NCBI GenBank assembly: GCA_964444665.1
Contig: CAYUIE010000014.1
Coordinates: 1 to 64,000 of the forward strand
From: CAYZTY01 sp964444665
Lineage (GTDB): Bacteria; Planctomycetota; Phycisphaerae; Sedimentisphaerales; CAYZTY01
DNA length: 64,000 nt
Reading direction: 5' to 3'
Shown: piece by piece, positions 33,747 to 44,290 of the stretch
Numbering within the stretch: position 1 is the stretch's first letter
How the letters are laid out: every line of letters begins with the position of its first letter
Notes under the pieces: model-generated
The model's database searches: none
What the model saw: the letters and a program-made list of their open reading frames with translations, nothing else
What the model was told of the DNA's origin: nothing
Made by a program: the position numbers and the translations under genes

Positions 33747-36548
33747 TCACCAGCTCTTTGTACAGCTTGCGTCTTCGGGGTTGTTACAATGCAACCACTG
33801 AAGTCCAAACGTGCTGAAGTCAGCAAAATCGACGTCGTCGTCCGGCTCGAAGTCAGCACCTTCGCAGTCACCAAATGTGCTGCAGTCTATCTCAAGCCAG
33901 TAGTAAGCTATCTTCTCAAGGTCCCAGTAGTCGACATAACAATCGCCATCGAGGTCCGAAAGAAGCCCATCACTACCGGCCTGGACATCCGCACAAGTCT
34001 GGTAATCCGGCGTAGCTGTGTCCTCGTTCGAATAGCCGACGGACTCAAGGTCGTTGGTATCAACAGCTTTCACGACGTAGAAATAAGGTATACCATTGGT
34101 GACAGTATCATCAACATACTCGGATATAGTCACAAGTGGCCCGTTTAATTTGCCGTAGGGGACCGGGTCACCACCAGATGTTGTCGAACGATACACATTA
34201 TAGCCGGCCAAATCAGGCTCGCTGTTATCGTTCCAGTCGAGCCCAACCGTTTCATTACCTGCTGTTGCAATCAATCCCGTTGGTGCCGCCGGAGGTAAAT
34301 TTCCAAATGGTGCGGCCTGGACTACAAAGCCAAGAAGCGCCATGCGGTTGACTTTATTATGCGTTACACTCGGTGTTTCATTCACGCCTGTTGCGGATTT
34401 GTTGCCGGTTACACCCGTAGCCGACGGACTCGTTCCTTCAAATTGCTGGTTATTACCTTCGTCAAAACCGTTATTCACTGTAAATGAGCCCGAGTTACCA
34501 CAAGTAGCGGCGTCAATAACCATATCACCATCTTCTGTGGAAAGTGCAGAGGTCGTAAGTGTTTCACTGGTGTCGCTGGCCGTCATAGTGCTGCTGTCAC
34601 TGGCGCCGTAAAGGTCCGCATGGTCAACATTCTGCAGGAATACACTGGAATATGCCGCTATATCAGGCGGGTTGCTTCCCCAATCAATGACAAAGTTACT
34701 ATTTGTCGCCGCGGCGACGCCGGTTTCGTTGAGTATATACGCCACAACGTATGCCCGAAAGCCTGTTCCGACTTCTTCATCAATGACTTTTGTCATTGAT
34801 TGTCCACCATAAGTCGCAGAAGTTGGATTAATGGCACCATCATCATCCTCAACGTGCGCAACAAATATCAACGCCCTGTTGGTTCCGGATTCCTTGGTAT
34901 GACTGGTTCCGGTTCCCCAGGAGCCGATGATTTCAACATCCGTGCTGGGCGGGTCTGTTGTTGCCCAGTTAGGCTCCGACCATCCCGTTTCGTTATGGTT
35001 TGAAGAGTTATCGCGGGCCTTAACCTTGAACGTATACTGGGTGTTCGGAGTAAGGTCCTCGGCCTCGTATGTCAATTCTTCCTGCCATCCGCTGTTGGCG
35101 TCACTGTCCGTTGTACATTCGAATAAGTACATCACGGGTGTGCTGATGTCCGTGGAAACTGTTGAAGTCATTATAATTGTAGTTGGGCCTGTTGCCGCCG
35201 GGGGCGAAGCCCATGTCGGGTCCGGGCTCGGCGGTGTGTAATCCGGCTCAGGAGATTTAAGACTCGTTTCGAGTTCAAATTCTGCAGTTCCTGTTCCAGG
35301 TTCCAGCTCTATTTCGTGTACTTCCGGGCCCTGGCCGGGCGCAGAAAGCGTTATCTCGTACTCTCCGTGAAATCCCCTGAAATCCGTAATTCCCAAGCCA
35401 TTCGTGATGTCCATGTCGGTCGTTGTCCATTCGTCCATCAGGTCCTCGTATTTCACACCACCTGCGTTAAGAGTCCAGGTGGAGGAATTTACAATCCCAC
35501 CCCACTGCCAGGACGCTTCATCGTAACCCCACATAATTATGGCTTCTACCAGAGGATGGCTGAAACATATGCGGTAGAAGTCCTCCAGAACGGTGGCTAT
35601 CTTATATTCGTCGTACTGGTTGTTGACGCTAAATTCGGTAGCTATGATGGGCAGACCCAGATCATCCAGTTCATTGAGGACATTACTATAATAAAGTTCA
35701 GGATCAAAGGGTGATTCAACGTGGCCCTGAATGCCAAGGCCTTCAACCGGCGCTCCGAGGCTGATAAGACCCTGAGCTCGACTTGCATACTCATCACCAT
35801 TGTAACCCCCGAATGAATTGCCGGAGTATTCATTCATATAGAACCCGCAGCCGGGGTCTATGGAATTGCCCTCCTCAAAAAAATGGGCCCGTCCAGCCTC
35901 ACCCAGACATTCAAACATGTTGCCGGACAGCATTTCATTATCGACGTCCCAACTGACGATTTGGCCTGCGTAACGACCGACTGTGTAGTCAATACGCTCA
36001 TCAATCTCTTCGAGCATCTCGCACGACGTTGGATACTCTTCACATTCCAGACCCGATACCCAGCTCGGTGTCTGATTGCCTGTCTCCCAAACAAGAGTGT
36101 GGCCTCGCAAAACAATATCATTAGTGGCGCACCAGTCGGCTATATAATCAGCCTCTGTAAATTCCCAGACGTCTCTGTTGCGCTCATTGGACTCCCATTT
36201 CATCTCGTTTTCACACACCGCCCACTCGAAATGGTCAAGGACGAAGTCCTGATGGTTGGTGTTGGTTATCTTTCCATAAGCGAGGCATGTACCGAAGCCG
36301 AAGCGATGCCAAATCTGCTGTATGTCCACATTAAGGTCGGGGACTGGAACTCCATTTGAGTCCACTACCGTTATCTCCACGTCCCTCTTGCGGTTCGTCT
36401 CGATTCTCGCGTTGGCATCACTTTCCCAGTCGCCTTTAACCACTTCCGCTGAAAGAAATAAACATAACACCAGAACTATTGGAATTATCACTCTGACGTT
36501 CCCCCCCGGCAAAATACTTCGATTGTACTTTGGTTTACTCATCATCAT
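33747..36548 (-). CDS. Secreted GH10 endo-xylanase with FN3, novel and dockerin-like modules
   Basis: This protein of about 933 residues has a signal peptide (about 1-39). The GH10 domain (about 40-400) has acid/base Glu near 205 (WDVDNEMLSG) and nucleophile Glu near 305 (PIIATEFSV). After it come FN3 (about 430-530), a roughly 200-residue module of unknown family (about 535-740, SWGTGTSHTKESGT ... LGFVVQA), a second FN3 (about 745-845) and a dockerin-like Ca-binding pair (LDGDCYVDYWDLEKIAYYWL and PDDDVDFADFSTFGLQWL). It cleaves internal beta-1,4 bonds in xylan. The start lies within a run of three ATG codons after AAGGG. Confidence 0.93.
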   Translation of the reverse strand: MMMSKPKYNRSILPGGNVRVIIPIVLVLCLFLSAEVVKGDWESDANARIETNRKRDVEITVVDSNGVPVPDLNVDIQQIWHRFGFGTCLAYGKITNTNHQDFVLDHFEWAVCENEMKWESNERNRDVWEFTEADYIADWCATNDIVLRGHTLVWETGNQTPSWVSGLECEEYPTSCEMLEEIDERIDYTVGRYAGQIVSWDVDNEMLSGNMFECLGEAGRAHFFEEGNSIDPGCGFYMNEYSGNSFGGYNGDEYASRAQGLISLGAPVEGLGIQGHVESPFDPELYYSNVLNELDDLGLPIIATEFSVNNQYDEYKIATVLEDFYRICFSHPLVEAIIMWGYDEASWQWGGIVNSSTWTLNAGGVKYEDLMDEWTTTDMDITNGLGITDFRGFHGEYEITLSAPGQGPEVHEIELEPGTGTAEFELETSLKSPEPDYTPPSPDPTWASPPAATGPTTIIMTSTVSTDISTPVMYLFECTTDSDANSGWQEELTYEAEDLTPNTQYTFKVKARDNSSNHNETGWSEPNWATTDPPSTDVEIIGSWGTGTSHTKESGTNRALIFVAHVEDDDGAINPTSATYGGQSMTKVIDEEVGTGFRAYVVAYILNETGVAAATNSNFVIDWGSNPPDIAAYSSVFLQNVDHADLYGASDSSTMTASDTSETLTTSALSTEDGDMVIDAATCGNSGSFTVNNGFDEGNNQQFEGTSPSATGVTGNKSATGVNETPSVTHNKVNRMALLGFVVQAAPFGNLPPAAPTGLIATAGNETVGLDWNDNSEPDLAGYNVYRSTTSGGDPVPYGKLNGPLVTISEYVDDTVTNGIPYFYVVKAVDTNDLESVGYSNEDTATPDYQTCADVQAGSDGLLSDLDGDCYVDYWDLEKIAYYWLEIDCSTFGDCEGADFEPDDDVDFADFSTFGLQWLHCNNPEDASCTKSW

Positions 36549-36571
36549 CACCCTTAAAAAAGTTTCACAGT

Positions 36572-38233
36572 TTACCAGTTATGTGTACAACTCGAATCTT
36601 CGGGGTTGTTACAATGCAACCACTGAAGTCCAAACGTACTGAAGTCAATAAAGTCAACATCATCGTCCGGCTCGAAGTCAGCGCCCTCACAGTCACCAAA
36701 TGCGCTGCAGTCCATCTCAAGCCAGTAGTAAACTATTGTCTCAAGGTCCCAATAGTCCACATAACAATCGCCATCGAGGTCAGAGAGAAGCCCATCCTCG
36801 CCGGCCTGAACATCCGCACAGGTTTGATAATCGGGCATAGCTGAGTCTTCGTTCGAATAGCCGGATTCATTCGTAGACTCATCCTCCGCAGTAACGACGT
36901 AAAAATAAGTCGTTCCATTGTCAACAGTGTTATCAGTGTACTCGGACACAGTTACAAGCGGCCCGTTTAATTTGCTGTAGGGAACCGGGTCACCACCTGA
37001 TGTTGTCGAACGATACACATTATAGCCGTCCAGGTCGGGCTCGCTGTTATTGTTCCAATCAAGTGAGACAGTTTCATTACCTGCCGTTGCATCCAGTCCC
37101 GTCGGTGCCGCAGGAGGAGTCGTATCACCTGTACTTGTAAACTCAACCCAGGTCATATTCCAGTAGTCTGAATCCATCGAAATTCGCATAACCTGTTCGC
37201 CCGCATCCAGGCTGATATCGTTGGCATAAACACTTGTATAGTTCTGCCAGCCGCCTGTAGCCGAGAAGCTCAACGTGCCGGTTACATTATCGCCGTCAAA
37301 CTCTATATGCAAACTACCTCCACCACTATCGGATGCCACACGTACCTCTAAGTCATAATCACCCGTAGAGTCAACATCGACGGTATATTCCAGCCACTCG
37401 CCGTTCATAATCCAGCCGACATTGTAACCACCTTCACCGCACGTCTCGACATCCACGCCGTCCGAGCGGTATTCACCGCCTTCATTAGTGCCGTCGTCGT
37501 CGTGGTATGCGACTCCTTCACCGCCCGTATCATAATTTTCTGCCTCAATTCGCCCGGGGATTGGATGAGCGCTGGGTCCCGGATACGGATTCTGGCCTCC
37601 GCCGCTGGTTGTTGTTGTGGTGGTGCCACAGGTAAAAGTAGCTGACCCCGAACCAACCCAGTGTGAATACCAGGAGCTGCTGCTGACTGATGCAGTAGCG
37701 CTTCCAGTATTGCTACTCCAGCCCTCTATCGCTACTATCTGGTAGTTTTGACTGCTTAAGCCCATTCCTAGACTGCTCCACCCGTTAAAGTGCTCGCCCA
37801 TATTTTGGCTACTTGAACCATCCCCGTCAGCATTGTACTGTGTAAAAGGTCCGGTGCCGGTAATATTAGGTCCGTTACAGGAGTTCGTATACAAGGTGAA
37901 TGTACCCTTACTGGTACTATATGAGCCTCTATTGGTACCGCCGCCTCTTCCGATGTAATATTCTACGAGCGGGGTGTTCGCCCACCCATAGATCATAGGG
38001 CCAAGACTACAGCCGCTGCAGCTGCCTGAGAAGCTTATAGTTCTAGATGTCCCGGTACTCCAGCCTAAACCTGTAACAAAACTCGCACTGCTGTAAGTAA
38101 CACTGAAACTGCCATCGGTACAGCTGCCCGATTCGTAAGAACCCTGGGCGACTGCTGAAATCGCCAAAGCCACACAGATAACTACACTCACAGTAATTTT
38201 ACTGAGAAAGTGATTTGACTGTAAAATAAACAT
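36572..38233 (-). CDS. Secreted GH11 endo-xylanase with CBM6, FN3 and dockerin-like modules
   Basis: This 553-residue protein has a signal peptide (1-29). The GH11 domain (about 30-205) has nucleophile Glu in NTPLVEYYIG and acid/base Glu in QIVAIEGWSS. A CBM6 (about 215-370, IPGRIEAENYDTGGEGVAYH ... GEWLEYTVDV), FN3 (about 375-470) and a dockerin-like C-terminus follow. The N-terminal part of the GH11 jelly roll is shorter than in classical GH11 and has extra cysteines (SGSCSGCS). The FN3-dockerin part is nearly identical at DNA level to that of three neighbours. Ribosome-binding site AGGAAGGA. Confidence 0.92.
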   Translation of the reverse strand: MFILQSNHFLSKITVSVVICVALAISAVAQGSYESGSCTDGSFSVTYSSASFVTGLGWSTGTSRTISFSGSCSGCSLGPMIYGWANTPLVEYYIGRGGGTNRGSYSTSKGTFTLYTNSCNGPNITGTGPFTQYNADGDGSSSQNMGEHFNGWSSLGMGLSSQNYQIVAIEGWSSNTGSATASVSSSSWYSHWVGSGSATFTCGTTTTTTSGGGQNPYPGPSAHPIPGRIEAENYDTGGEGVAYHDDDGTNEGGEYRSDGVDVETCGEGGYNVGWIMNGEWLEYTVDVDSTGDYDLEVRVASDSGGGSLHIEFDGDNVTGTLSFSATGGWQNYTSVYANDISLDAGEQVMRISMDSDYWNMTWVEFTSTGDTTPPAAPTGLDATAGNETVSLDWNNNSEPDLDGYNVYRSTTSGGDPVPYSKLNGPLVTVSEYTDNTVDNGTTYFYVVTAEDESTNESGYSNEDSAMPDYQTCADVQAGEDGLLSDLDGDCYVDYWDLETIVYYWLEMDCSAFGDCEGADFEPDDDVDFIDFSTFGLQWLHCNNPEDSSCTHNW

Positions 38234-38420
38234 TTTGTTCCTTCCTAATTTTATAAGTAAATTCTACTAAACCGTTCGACTATTAATCTCTATTACGCAT
38301 CTTTTTCTGCCAACTCATACCAGATTGACATCTATTATATATTTTGATTACAAAATAATGCCTCTTCTGCCGCAAGTATTTTCAGTAATATCCCTCTGCT
38401 TAATCCAGGCTCTTATGTTT

Positions 38421-40790
38421 CTACCAGTTTTTTGTACAGCTTGCGTCTTCAGGGTTGTTGCAATGCAACCATTGAAGTCCAAACGTGCTGAAGTCAGCAA
38501 AATCAACATCGTCGTCCGGCTCGAAGTCAGCACCATCACAGTCACTAAATGTGCTGCAATCCATCTCGAGCCAGTAGTAGACTATTTTCTCAAGATCCCA
38601 GTAATCGACATAACAATCACCATCAAGGTCCGAGAGAAGCCCATCGTCACCGGCCTGAACATCGGAGCAATTCTGGTAATCGGGCGTAGCTGAATCCTCA
38701 TTCGAAGGATCTGATTCATTTGATGACTCATCTACCGCTTTCACGACATAGAAATAGGGTATACCGTTGGTGACAGTATCATCATCATGCTCGGATATAG
38801 TCACAAGCGGCCCGTTTAACTTGACGTAGGGAACCGGGTCACCACCAGATGTTGTCGAACGATACACATTATAGCCGGCCAAATCAGGCTCGCTGTTATC
38901 GTTCCAGTCGAGCGAAACTGTTTCATTACCCGCTGTAGCCACTAGTCCTGTCGGCGCCGCCGGAGGTGTTATGTCTCCCCCCGATGAGGTTAGCGAGAGT
39001 GTTGTTATAGTCTCTGCAGGGATAGTCAGGGAACCAGTTCCGTCATAGCTGCCGATGTTAACGCAGTTTTGTGTCTGGCTTGTACGATAGACCTGGCCAC
39101 TGTCGATGGAGAAGCCGGTAAATGAAAGGTCGGTCTCAATATCGGTATCTGTACTCTTGTTTATGATTACAACGCTTAGTTGTTGATTATTGGGGCTTAT
39201 ATAGGCCGACATTCTCAGCGCAGTAGAGTCATCTGTGGCATCTACACGCTCCCAGTCGGAATGTATGAAGGCCGAATAGTGCTTGAAGCCATAGTAGTCT
39301 GAGTTGATTGTATAGGAGGATGACGTGAGAGTCACCAAACCTCCGGAGTTACCCCAGAATAAACCCCAGTATAGATATCCAACCACCCCTTCGACAGTTA
39401 AAGAATTATGAAGCAGGAGCGCCAGATTCATCGCGTCCGGCCATCCACCAGTTGAGTCCTCGTACTCTGTCTGGAACAAAGGTTTGTTGCCGTGTGTTGA
39501 TGCATAGTCGGCGAAGTCAGCCATAGACCCGATATATGCATCAGGATTTTGCCCCTGGTTGATATTGTAGAGATGGTGTGCATAACCATAAACGTGGGAG
39601 GGATTAATTAGATTATCTAAATAATCATAGGAATTAGGAATGCCGGCCGCTTCGGCCGCGAGCATTTTTGGCATACCGGAACCCATCCGGGAATATATTT
39701 CCGAATAAACCTCTTCGAATGCTTCATCGTAGCCGGCAAAGGTCGTGGTTTCAGTTGGCTCGAATCTGCACGAATCCCATTCGTTAGGTGGTTGTGGTGA
39801 AAAATCGGGTTCATTCTGCATATTTATATAGTCGGAATCCACTCCGTAAATAGACGACCAAGCGGCTAAGCTGTCAGCCCACCAGTCTGCAAAATCTTCG
39901 TATACATATTCACCACCCACTTTGTCAAGCGTTCCGTTGTAGCCGGTTGTATCGCCGTTGCTTTTCAGGCTGCCTTTTGGTGACCAGGAGGAAATCATAA
40001 TCTTCAAGGGCCTGCCTAACGACGATTCACCGGCAGCAATTATTTGGCCCGACCGGGTCATATAGATGTCATTGTCTTGGTCGTAGACGTTACGTACGCG
40101 ATATATATCAAGGCTCAGTTGGCCGAACAGGATGTTATAAAGAGTGGTTTTCTGCGGATGGTTGGTAAGCATGCCTTCGTACCAGGCACCTGCGGCTCCA
40201 AAACCCTCGATTTCCTGGTAACGCGTATTTACATTAATCGTGCCTTCCGCGTAGGGGTCGGTGGAACCGGGCTCCGGACCATATACTTCCGCCTGGTCAA
40301 CGTAGATATCCACATCTGCTGCGGGGCCTTCAACATAAAAGTCCAGCACACCCAACGTTCCGGTTACAGTCAGTGTGAAATTACCTGAAAGCTCGATCCA
40401 GCCGCTATCTGTGGCGGTGTCACTATCTATGTTATGATAAGCAGTACCACCGCCATCCTGCTGCTCGAAAGATACGGTGACCGTATCGCTGCTGGAAGCG
40501 CCACCAATTCTTACCAAGACGGATACCAGGTAGGTCTCACCGGGTACCATTTTATCCACCATATCCTGCTTTATCCCCTGCCAGGTGCCATCTCTGTCGT
40601 ATGCATGCCCACTGCGGGAGCCGTAGTAAACAGGCGACGTAACTGTGTTAATTGAGCAGCCTCTACCGGTCCAGCCGGTTGTACCACTTTCAAATCCGGG
40701 ATTTTCCAGTACGTTATCATCGCCGTAACAAACCGACAACGAAAAGACAACGATGAAAGACAAAAACACAAAGAAAGACTTACTAAACAT
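38421..40790 (-). CDS. Secreted GH30 xylanase with CBM22-like, FN3 and dockerin-like modules
   Basis: This 789-residue protein has a signal peptide (about 1-22). An N-terminal CBM22-like module spans about 25-165 (NVLENPGFESGTTGWTGRGC). GH30 (about 185-600) has acid/base Glu in INMQNEPDF and nucleophile Glu in LFQTEYED. FN3 and a dockerin-like domain follow. GH30 subfamily 8 members cut glucuronoxylan; the YINMQNEPD context and the neighbours fit this, but the subfamily is inferred. ATG 40790 is chosen because it begins the signal peptide; the longer frame reaches into the preceding dockerin codons in another frame. Confidence 0.92.
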   Translation of the reverse strand: MFSKSFFVFLSFIVVFSLSVCYGDDNVLENPGFESGTTGWTGRGCSINTVTSPVYYGSRSGHAYDRDGTWQGIKQDMVDKMVPGETYLVSVLVRIGGASSSDTVTVSFEQQDGGGTAYHNIDSDTATDSGWIELSGNFTLTVTGTLGVLDFYVEGPAADVDIYVDQAEVYGPEPGSTDPYAEGTINVNTRYQEIEGFGAAGAWYEGMLTNHPQKTTLYNILFGQLSLDIYRVRNVYDQDNDIYMTRSGQIIAAGESSLGRPLKIMISSWSPKGSLKSNGDTTGYNGTLDKVGGEYVYEDFADWWADSLAAWSSIYGVDSDYINMQNEPDFSPQPPNEWDSCRFEPTETTTFAGYDEAFEEVYSEIYSRMGSGMPKMLAAEAAGIPNSYDYLDNLINPSHVYGYAHHLYNINQGQNPDAYIGSMADFADYASTHGNKPLFQTEYEDSTGGWPDAMNLALLLHNSLTVEGVVGYLYWGLFWGNSGGLVTLTSSSYTINSDYYGFKHYSAFIHSDWERVDATDDSTALRMSAYISPNNQQLSVVIINKSTDTDIETDLSFTGFSIDSGQVYRTSQTQNCVNIGSYDGTGSLTIPAETITTLSLTSSGGDITPPAAPTGLVATAGNETVSLDWNDNSEPDLAGYNVYRSTTSGGDPVPYVKLNGPLVTISEHDDDTVTNGIPYFYVVKAVDESSNESDPSNEDSATPDYQNCSDVQAGDDGLLSDLDGDCYVDYWDLEKIVYYWLEMDCSTFSDCDGADFEPDDDVDFADFSTFGLQWLHCNNPEDASCTKNW

Positions 40791-40824
40791 AATATTCCTC
40801 TCTTTAATCCAAGCTATTATACTT

Positions 40825-43800
40825 CTACCAGTTTTTTGTACAGCCTGGGTCTTCGGGGTCGTTACAATGCAACCACTGAAGTCCAAACGTGCTGAAGTCA
40901 GCAAAATCAACATCGTCATCCGGCTCGAAGTCAGCACCATCACAGTCACTAAATGTGCTGCAGTCTATCTCGAGCCAGTAGTAGACTATTTTCTCAAGAT
41001 CCCAGTAATCGACATAGCAATCACCATCAAGGTCCGAGAGAAGCCCATCGTCACCGGCCTGGACATCCGCACAGGTCTGGTAATCGGGCGTAGCTGAATC
41101 CTCGTTCGAATAGCCGACGGACTCAAGGTCGTTAGTATCTACCGCTTTGACGACGTAGAAATAAGGTGTACCGTTGGTGACAGTATCATCATCATACTCG
41201 GATATGGTCACAAGCGGACCATTCAACTGGTTATAGCCGCCCGGTCCACCTCCAGATATTGCCGCACGATAAACATTGTAGCCGGCCAAGTCGGGTTCGT
41301 TATTATCATCCCAATCGAGTGAAACTATTTCATTACCCGCTGTTGCCACTAAACCCGTCGGTGCGGCCGGTGGCATATTAATTATTCCTTCTGAGGCCTG
41401 GACTACAAAGCCAAGAATCACCTGACGGTTGGCATTGCTGTGAGTTACACTTGGTGTTTCATCCAAACCAATCGCAGGTTTATATCCATCCGTACCCGTA
41501 GATGAATCCATATCGTGTTCGTTGGGCTCGTTGAAATCGTTGTTTATTGTATAATTGCCTGTATTACCACACGTGGCAGCAACAATAACCATATCGCCGT
41601 CATTAGTGGAAAGAGCGTCCGTTGTGATGTTATCTGTGTCTGTGTTGCTGTTGGTATCGTTAGGCCCGACAGGAGCTGTCTGGTCAACGTTCTCAAGAAA
41701 CACGCTGCCGTATGATTCATCGTCCAGCGAAGTGCTCCAGTTAGGAACAAATATATCGTTAGCTGCCGCAGCGATACCGGCCTCGTCCAAGATATATGCC
41801 GCAACGTATGCCCTGAAGCCTGTTCCGACTACTTCATCGGTAACCTTTGTCATTGACTGCCCGCCATAGGTTACAGACTCGAGGTTTATGTTAGCTTCTT
41901 CCTCTGCATGTGCGATAAATATCAAGGCCCGGCTGGGGTTGGTTCCGGATTCCTTGGTATGACTGGTTCCGGTTCCCCAGGAGCCGAGAATTTCAACGTC
42001 TGTGCTGGGCGGTTGGGTTGTTGCTGAATTAGGATCCGACCAGCCTGTCTCATTCGGAGTCAGATAATCATCACGTGCCTTAACCCTGAACGTATACTGT
42101 GTGTTCGGATTAAGGCCCTGAGCTATATAAGTTGTGTCTGTCTGCCATCCACTGTTAGCGTCGCTGTCTGTTATGCACTCGAAGTAATACATCACAGGCA
42201 GACTTTCGTCGTTGGCATCCGTTGCAGTCATTATAATCGAACTCGAACCTGTGGCTGTCGGTACCGAAGCCCAAGTCATCGGGTTCGGGTCCGGCGGCGT
42301 CACGTCAGGTGGGTCGGCTTCAAAGTTGGCTACTATCGTATAGTTCGCATCCATCGTTACCGCGGTGCTGATAGCACAAGGGTCGGCCACATCACAGGCA
42401 TCAGCCGCTGTTCCAGTCCAGACAAGAAAGTGATAGTACTCATCGGCCTCGGCTTCGATAGTTGCGCTGGAACCCTGCGAGTATTGGAAGCTCCCCTCCC
42501 CGGGATTTATCACCGAGCCGCCGCTTGTAGAAGATATACTCAGTGTCTGCAAAGGTCCGCTGGAGCTAAGTGCAATTGTTGTGATTGACTCGGCGGGTAA
42601 CGTCAATGAAGAGTCGTATGTGCCGAGATATAACCAGTTTTCTGTTTCGCTGCTTCGGTAAACCTCGGAGATGTCATACGAAAAACCGTTGACTGTCAAA
42701 GTCAAGCTGGTGCTGCTGGTGGAAATATTGGTTATAACAATCGTCAGTTTACTGTTGTCGGGACTTTGAAAGGCGGCCATACGCAGGTTGCCCGAACTGG
42801 TTCCGCTAACCGAAGTATCTACCAGATACCAGTTTTCGCCGGTAAAGTGTGCATAGTGCTTTAAGAACCAGTACTGGGGCCGAATTACATAATCAGTAGT
42901 AGAAGTAAGAGTTACAATACCGCCGCCATTAGGATTCGGACCGCGGAACAAGGTCCAGTTGAAAAACGAAGTCACGCCCTCGTAATAAAGACAGTTGTAA
43001 ATATGATGTGCAAACCTTAATCCCATATCGAAGTTCGGTGTAGTACTAAGTTTTACATATTCAGTCATATGCAAAGGCTTGTAGCCGTAGTCCTCGGCGT
43101 AATCCTCCATCCCGGAAATCATGCCATCGGGGTCGTCGTAGCTGCCGTCGGTATAAAGGTGATGTGAGAAACCATCGACATTATCTATCTGGCCTATATC
43201 GATTAGCGCCTCGATATATGCTATGGAATTGCCGAAGCCCATCGTGCACGGTGCCCACATTTGAGGCATATTCGGGCCCATTTGAGAATACAGCTTGTTA
43301 TAAACCGCCTCGAAAGCCTGGTCATAACCGGCAAATGTTGAGTTCTGCGTTGGTGCGAAATAGCAGGAATCATAGTCGGTTTCAATGTCCGGCTCATTCT
43401 GAAGACTAATATAGTCCGGCTCTACTCCCCGACTTTTCCATTCGCCCAGACTGTTATACCACCAATTCGCGTAATCATCATATACATAATCATCGGGGCC
43501 GCCTGCGAGTGTTCCACCGTCGCTTTCATCTTCATTGCTTTTTACGTAATAAGCGGGCGACCAGGGGACCAGCTCAATCTTTAAATTCGGACTGCGCTGC
43601 GGTTCTCTCGCCGCGGCGATGATAGTTGCAGTAGCAGGCAGGTCACCGGGGCCGGTGGAATAATCGTAAGTGTTTCGTATCCTTAAAATCTCAATCCCCA
43701 GCTCTTTAAACAAAAGGTCATAAACTTCGTTACTATCTTCGTGGTTGACAAGGCCGGTCACGTCATAGACAGCGGCTCCGCCAAAACCCAGGAGCTGCTG

Positions 43801-43968
43801 ATAAGTGGTGTTATAATTGACCTGTCCTGTCGCAGCCATTCCTGCCTGCGTGAAAAAAAGACAAAGACAAATAGTCGTAATTAAAAGTGCTGATACAGAA
43901 ACCTCCCGCCGTGGAGACATACCTTGATTGGTCTCTCCTCCCCCCTTGAACCATTGCCTCTTCATCAT
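40825..43968 (-). CDS. Secreted GH30 enzyme with repeat, FN3, novel and dockerin-like modules
   Basis: This protein of about 1047 residues has a signal segment (hydrophobic around 20-43). GH30 (about 46-460) has Glu in ISLQNEPDIE and Glu in LHMTEYVKL. An InlB-B-like repeat (about 465-545, YYHFLVWTGTA), FN3 (about 550-640), the same unknown 200-residue module as the GH10 gene (about 645-850), another FN3 and a dockerin-like end follow. Start 43968 (ATG-ATG after GGAG) is preferred over a frame from 44094. Its GH30 differs clearly from the other two, and this gene is preceded by the largest gap in the run, 322 bp. Confidence 0.9.
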   Translation of the reverse strand: MMKRQWFKGGGETNQGMSPRREVSVSALLITTICLCLFFTQAGMAATGQVNYNTTYQQLLGFGGAAVYDVTGLVNHEDSNEVYDLLFKELGIEILRIRNTYDYSTGPGDLPATATIIAAAREPQRSPNLKIELVPWSPAYYVKSNEDESDGGTLAGGPDDYVYDDYANWWYNSLGEWKSRGVEPDYISLQNEPDIETDYDSCYFAPTQNSTFAGYDQAFEAVYNKLYSQMGPNMPQMWAPCTMGFGNSIAYIEALIDIGQIDNVDGFSHHLYTDGSYDDPDGMISGMEDYAEDYGYKPLHMTEYVKLSTTPNFDMGLRFAHHIYNCLYYEGVTSFFNWTLFRGPNPNGGGIVTLTSTTDYVIRPQYWFLKHYAHFTGENWYLVDTSVSGTSSGNLRMAAFQSPDNSKLTIVITNISTSSTSLTLTVNGFSYDISEVYRSSETENWLYLGTYDSSLTLPAESITTIALSSSGPLQTLSISSTSGGSVINPGEGSFQYSQGSSATIEAEADEYYHFLVWTGTAADACDVADPCAISTAVTMDANYTIVANFEADPPDVTPPDPNPMTWASVPTATGSSSIIMTATDANDESLPVMYYFECITDSDANSGWQTDTTYIAQGLNPNTQYTFRVKARDDYLTPNETGWSDPNSATTQPPSTDVEILGSWGTGTSHTKESGTNPSRALIFIAHAEEEANINLESVTYGGQSMTKVTDEVVGTGFRAYVAAYILDEAGIAAAANDIFVPNWSTSLDDESYGSVFLENVDQTAPVGPNDTNSNTDTDNITTDALSTNDGDMVIVAATCGNTGNYTINNDFNEPNEHDMDSSTGTDGYKPAIGLDETPSVTHSNANRQVILGFVVQASEGIINMPPAAPTGLVATAGNEIVSLDWDDNNEPDLAGYNVYRAAISGGGPGGYNQLNGPLVTISEYDDDTVTNGTPYFYVVKAVDTNDLESVGYSNEDSATPDYQTCADVQAGDDGLLSDLDGDCYVDYWDLEKIVYYWLEIDCSTFSDCDGADFEPDDDVDFADFSTFGLQWLHCNDPEDPGCTKNW

Positions 43969-44290
43969 TACTACTCCACAAGGGGTTTTAACTATGTAGT
44001 GAGGCGCGGACTCTTGCTGGATAGGTGTTACTAATTCTACCTCCTCCGCGACACCAAGCTTTACTATATTACCAATTTTTCGCCTAAAATTCAAGGATAT
44101 GGGCCCTTTTCACCTGCTTTTTAAAAAATAAAGTATATTCACTCTTCCTTTTCCACCTCTTGCAGGTTGAAAGTTCATAATCAAGAATTTTATAGGCCTT
44201 TTACACGCAGACTTACAGGCCCACTGTTTGTACAATTACATATCTGAAATAAGTTATATAAAATTATCCGACTATAAACTTGCTCTCCAA
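43969..44290. other. Gap within the xylanase run, possible internal promoter
   Basis: The 322 bases between two GH30 genes have no gene. The stretch around 44100-44290 is AT-rich. A start for a second transcript may lie here, but no promoter could be assigned with confidence. Confidence 0.35.

Noticed and set aside
40791..40949. N-terminal extension of the GH30 protein at 38421-40790
   Set aside because: This extension is an alternative frame through the dockerin codons of the previous gene. Similar spurious frames appear at each near-identical dockerin end; the signal peptide starts at 40790.
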